DNA of 6,545 nucleotides from positions 1 through 6,545 of the forward strand of contig PKXI01000346.1 of NCBI GenBank assembly GCA_003133425.1, read 5' to 3'. Made by a program: the position numbers and the translations under genes. Below are positions 5,303 to 6,545 of the stretch, piece by piece. Below the pieces are notes generated by a model that was not told the DNA's origin, did no database searches, and saw only the letters and a list, made by a program, of their open reading frames with translations. Each line of letters begins with the position of its first letter. Position 1 is the stretch's first letter. Source of the DNA: Acidobacteriaceae bacterium. Lineage in GTDB: Bacteria > Acidobacteriota > Terriglobia > Terriglobales > Acidobacteriaceae.

Positions 5303-6465
5303 CGGGCGCGCGCTGGGGCGCAGGATTCGCCGCCGTAGGCCGCTTTGTCGCTGAAATCGAAGCTGCAGCGGCCAACAACGGTCCGCTCAGACCCGGCTAC
5401 GTGCTGGCCGGCGATGAAATCTTCTTATTGGATCGCTGCCGCGCCGCCGTCCTCAAGGCCTTTGTGCCGTCCGATCTGAGAGATTTCTGCCTCTCCGATC
5501 TCGACCTGACCACGACGTCGATCTTCGAAGTGCTCGACCGCGCCCAGACGCCCTCGCTCATGGCGCCCTTCCAGGTAATCTTTGTGCGCAACGTGCGCCA
5601 GCTTTACACGCGCGGCGCAAAGAAAGATGAGTTTGCCGCGCTCGATCGCTACTTCCGCTCGCCCAACCCTCAGGCGCTCATCCTCTTCATCGCCGACTTC
5701 ATCCGCATCCCTTCCGACTCGCGCCGCATGGACATGGACGACAAGAACCGCTTCGAGCGCCTCACAGAAACTCTTGGCGAACACTGCGGTATCGTCGAGC
5801 TAGCCCGCGTCAGCGAGGAAGATGCAATGCGCTGGACTGTCGCCACGGCACAGGAGTCGCAGGTCCGCATCGATCCCGACGCCGCTCGCGAGCTGGTAGA
5901 CGCCCTGGGCGCCGACATGATGCTCGTCTCGTCTGAATTGGAAAAGCTTCTGCTCTACGCCCTGGGCCGCGGCCGCCTCACGCTGGGCGATGTAGAAACC
6001 ATGGTGCTCGGCGCCAAACAACGCTCACTCTACGAACTCACGGATGCGATCAGTGCTCGCGATCGCGTCCGCGCGCTGGCCCTGCTCCAGGGTCTGCTGA
6101 ACAGCTCAGACGCCGGCGAAGATGCAGCCATCGGCCACCTCTACATGCTGGCCCGCACCTTCCGCCAGATGCTCGTGATTCTGGAAAAGAATGTCCGCGA
6201 TTCGCGCGCCATCTGGCAGGCTTTGTGGCAGGGTTTCCGCATGCCGCCCTTTGCCGCCGACGATCTCATCCGCCAGGCCCGCCGCTACAAAAGCCGCCGC
6301 GAACTCACCCACGCCCTCCGCCTCGTCGCCCGCGCAGACCTCGAACTGCGCTCCTCCCCGCCCGACAAACGCCTGGTCCTCGAGCGCCTCGTCTACGAAC
6401 TTGCCTCAGAGCCCAAACCGGCGCCATCTCTCTTTGCTTCAGCCCAGTTATCGTTCGAAGGCTAG
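5299..6465 (+). CDS. holA: DNA polymerase III subunit delta
   Basis: The delta subunit of the clamp loader, which opens the beta sliding clamp so it can be placed on DNA. The 388-aa product has the family's three-part layout: an AAA+-like domain I starting at LRPGYVLAGDEIFLLDRCRAAVL (30-52) with PSLMAPFQVIFVRNV (85-99) and ALILFIADF (126-134); domain II about 170-240 with RIDPDAARELVDALGADMMLVSSELEKL (190-217); and the helical collar domain III from SLYELTDAI (243-251) to LERLVYELA (361-369). As normal for delta, there is no Walker A motif. The start is TTG, the only start after an in-frame TGA at 5281, with GGAG (5286..5289) 9 nt upstream. About 27 residues precede the usual family start, and a weakly conserved 19-residue tail follows domain III. 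Its adjacency to lptE matches the order known from other Gram-negatives. Confidence 0.95.
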   Translation: MTGARWGAGFAAVGRFVAEIEAAAANNGPLRPGYVLAGDEIFLLDRCRAAVLKAFVPSDLRDFCLSDLDLTTTSIFEVLDRAQTPSLMAPFQVIFVRNVRQLYTRGAKKDEFAALDRYFRSPNPQALILFIADFIRIPSDSRRMDMDDKNRFERLTETLGEHCGIVELARVSEEDAMRWTVATAQESQVRIDPDAARELVDALGADMMLVSSELEKLLLYALGRGRLTLGDVETMVLGAKQRSLYELTDAISARDRVRALALLQGLLNSSDAGEDAAIGHLYMLARTFRQMLVILEKNVRDSRAIWQALWQGFRMPPFAADDLIRQARRYKSRRELTHALRLVARADLELRSSPPDKRLVLERLVYELASEPKPAPSLFASAQLSFEG

Positions 6466-6526
6466 AGAAGCGGAATTTCCTTAAGATAAATTTTGAACCT
6501 GTCGCAGTTTTGAAAGGTCGTGGCTT

Positions 6527-6545
6527 TAGAGCGGAACCAAAGTCG
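6527..6545 (+). repeat. Near-copy of the 3613-3730 repeat arm, cut by window edge
   Basis: TAGAGCGGAACCAAAGTCG aligns with the right arm of the TA-flanked inverted repeat read on the opposite strand (complement of 3711..3730) at 17 of 19 bases with one single-base gap, and it too starts with TA. The sequence ends here, so a partner arm cannot be seen. It lies in the 80-nt non-coding tail after holA, which otherwise shows only an AT-rich patch at 6475..6497 and no clear terminator. GGAACC inside it also resembles an ECF sigma -35 element. Confidence 0.4.

Noticed and set aside
6466..6500. GGAATTTCC and the AT-rich patch after holA considered as a terminator
   Set aside because: The symmetric bases leave no stable stem with loop, and no clean T-run follows.

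Overview
The window is about 60% G+C, densely coding and from a Gram-negative bacterium: it carries an LPS-assembly lipoprotein (LptE) beside the DNA polymerase III delta subunit (holA), a neighbour pair also seen in E. coli. Together with the DUF420/heme O synthase cluster and the general protein style, I infer an Acidobacteriota member (Terriglobia-like). This is a guess from character, not from a database match.

Left part, minus strand (19..3562), read from high to low coordinates: a half-size EamA/DMT membrane protein (3143..3562), shikimate kinase aroK (2490..3068), then a tight cluster of heme O synthase ctaB (1390..2418), a DUF420 five-helix membrane protein (829..1374) and a 98-aa two-helix membrane protein (525..821). 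Single-stranded DNA-binding protein ssb (19..486) comes last. The 15-nt and 7-nt gaps in ctaB/DUF420/98-aa indicate one cytochrome-oxidase biogenesis operon, with an extended -10 promoter candidate just upstream of ctaB.

Right part, plus strand (3741..6465): an LCM/TIGR00027-like SAM-dependent methyltransferase, lptE, and holA. holA starts at TTG and is preceded by a 15-codon ORF whose stop overlaps that start.

The 178-bp divergent intergenic region (3563..3740) is the most structured part. It has a perfect 15-bp inverted repeat bounded by TA dinucleotides (about 114 bp, MITE-like). A second 9-bp inverted repeat is interleaved with it, and its right arm contains the methyltransferase ribosome-binding site. 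Overlapping divergent promoter candidates also lie here. A near-copy of the 15-bp arm, also beginning with TA, lies at the right edge (6527..6545), which suggests a dispersed repeat family.

Most of the window is ordinary housekeeping content. No CRISPR, tRNA, rRNA, transposase or defence gene was seen. No gene-free stretch exceeds 300 bases; the longest are 3563..3740, 5140..5298 and 6466..6545, each described below.
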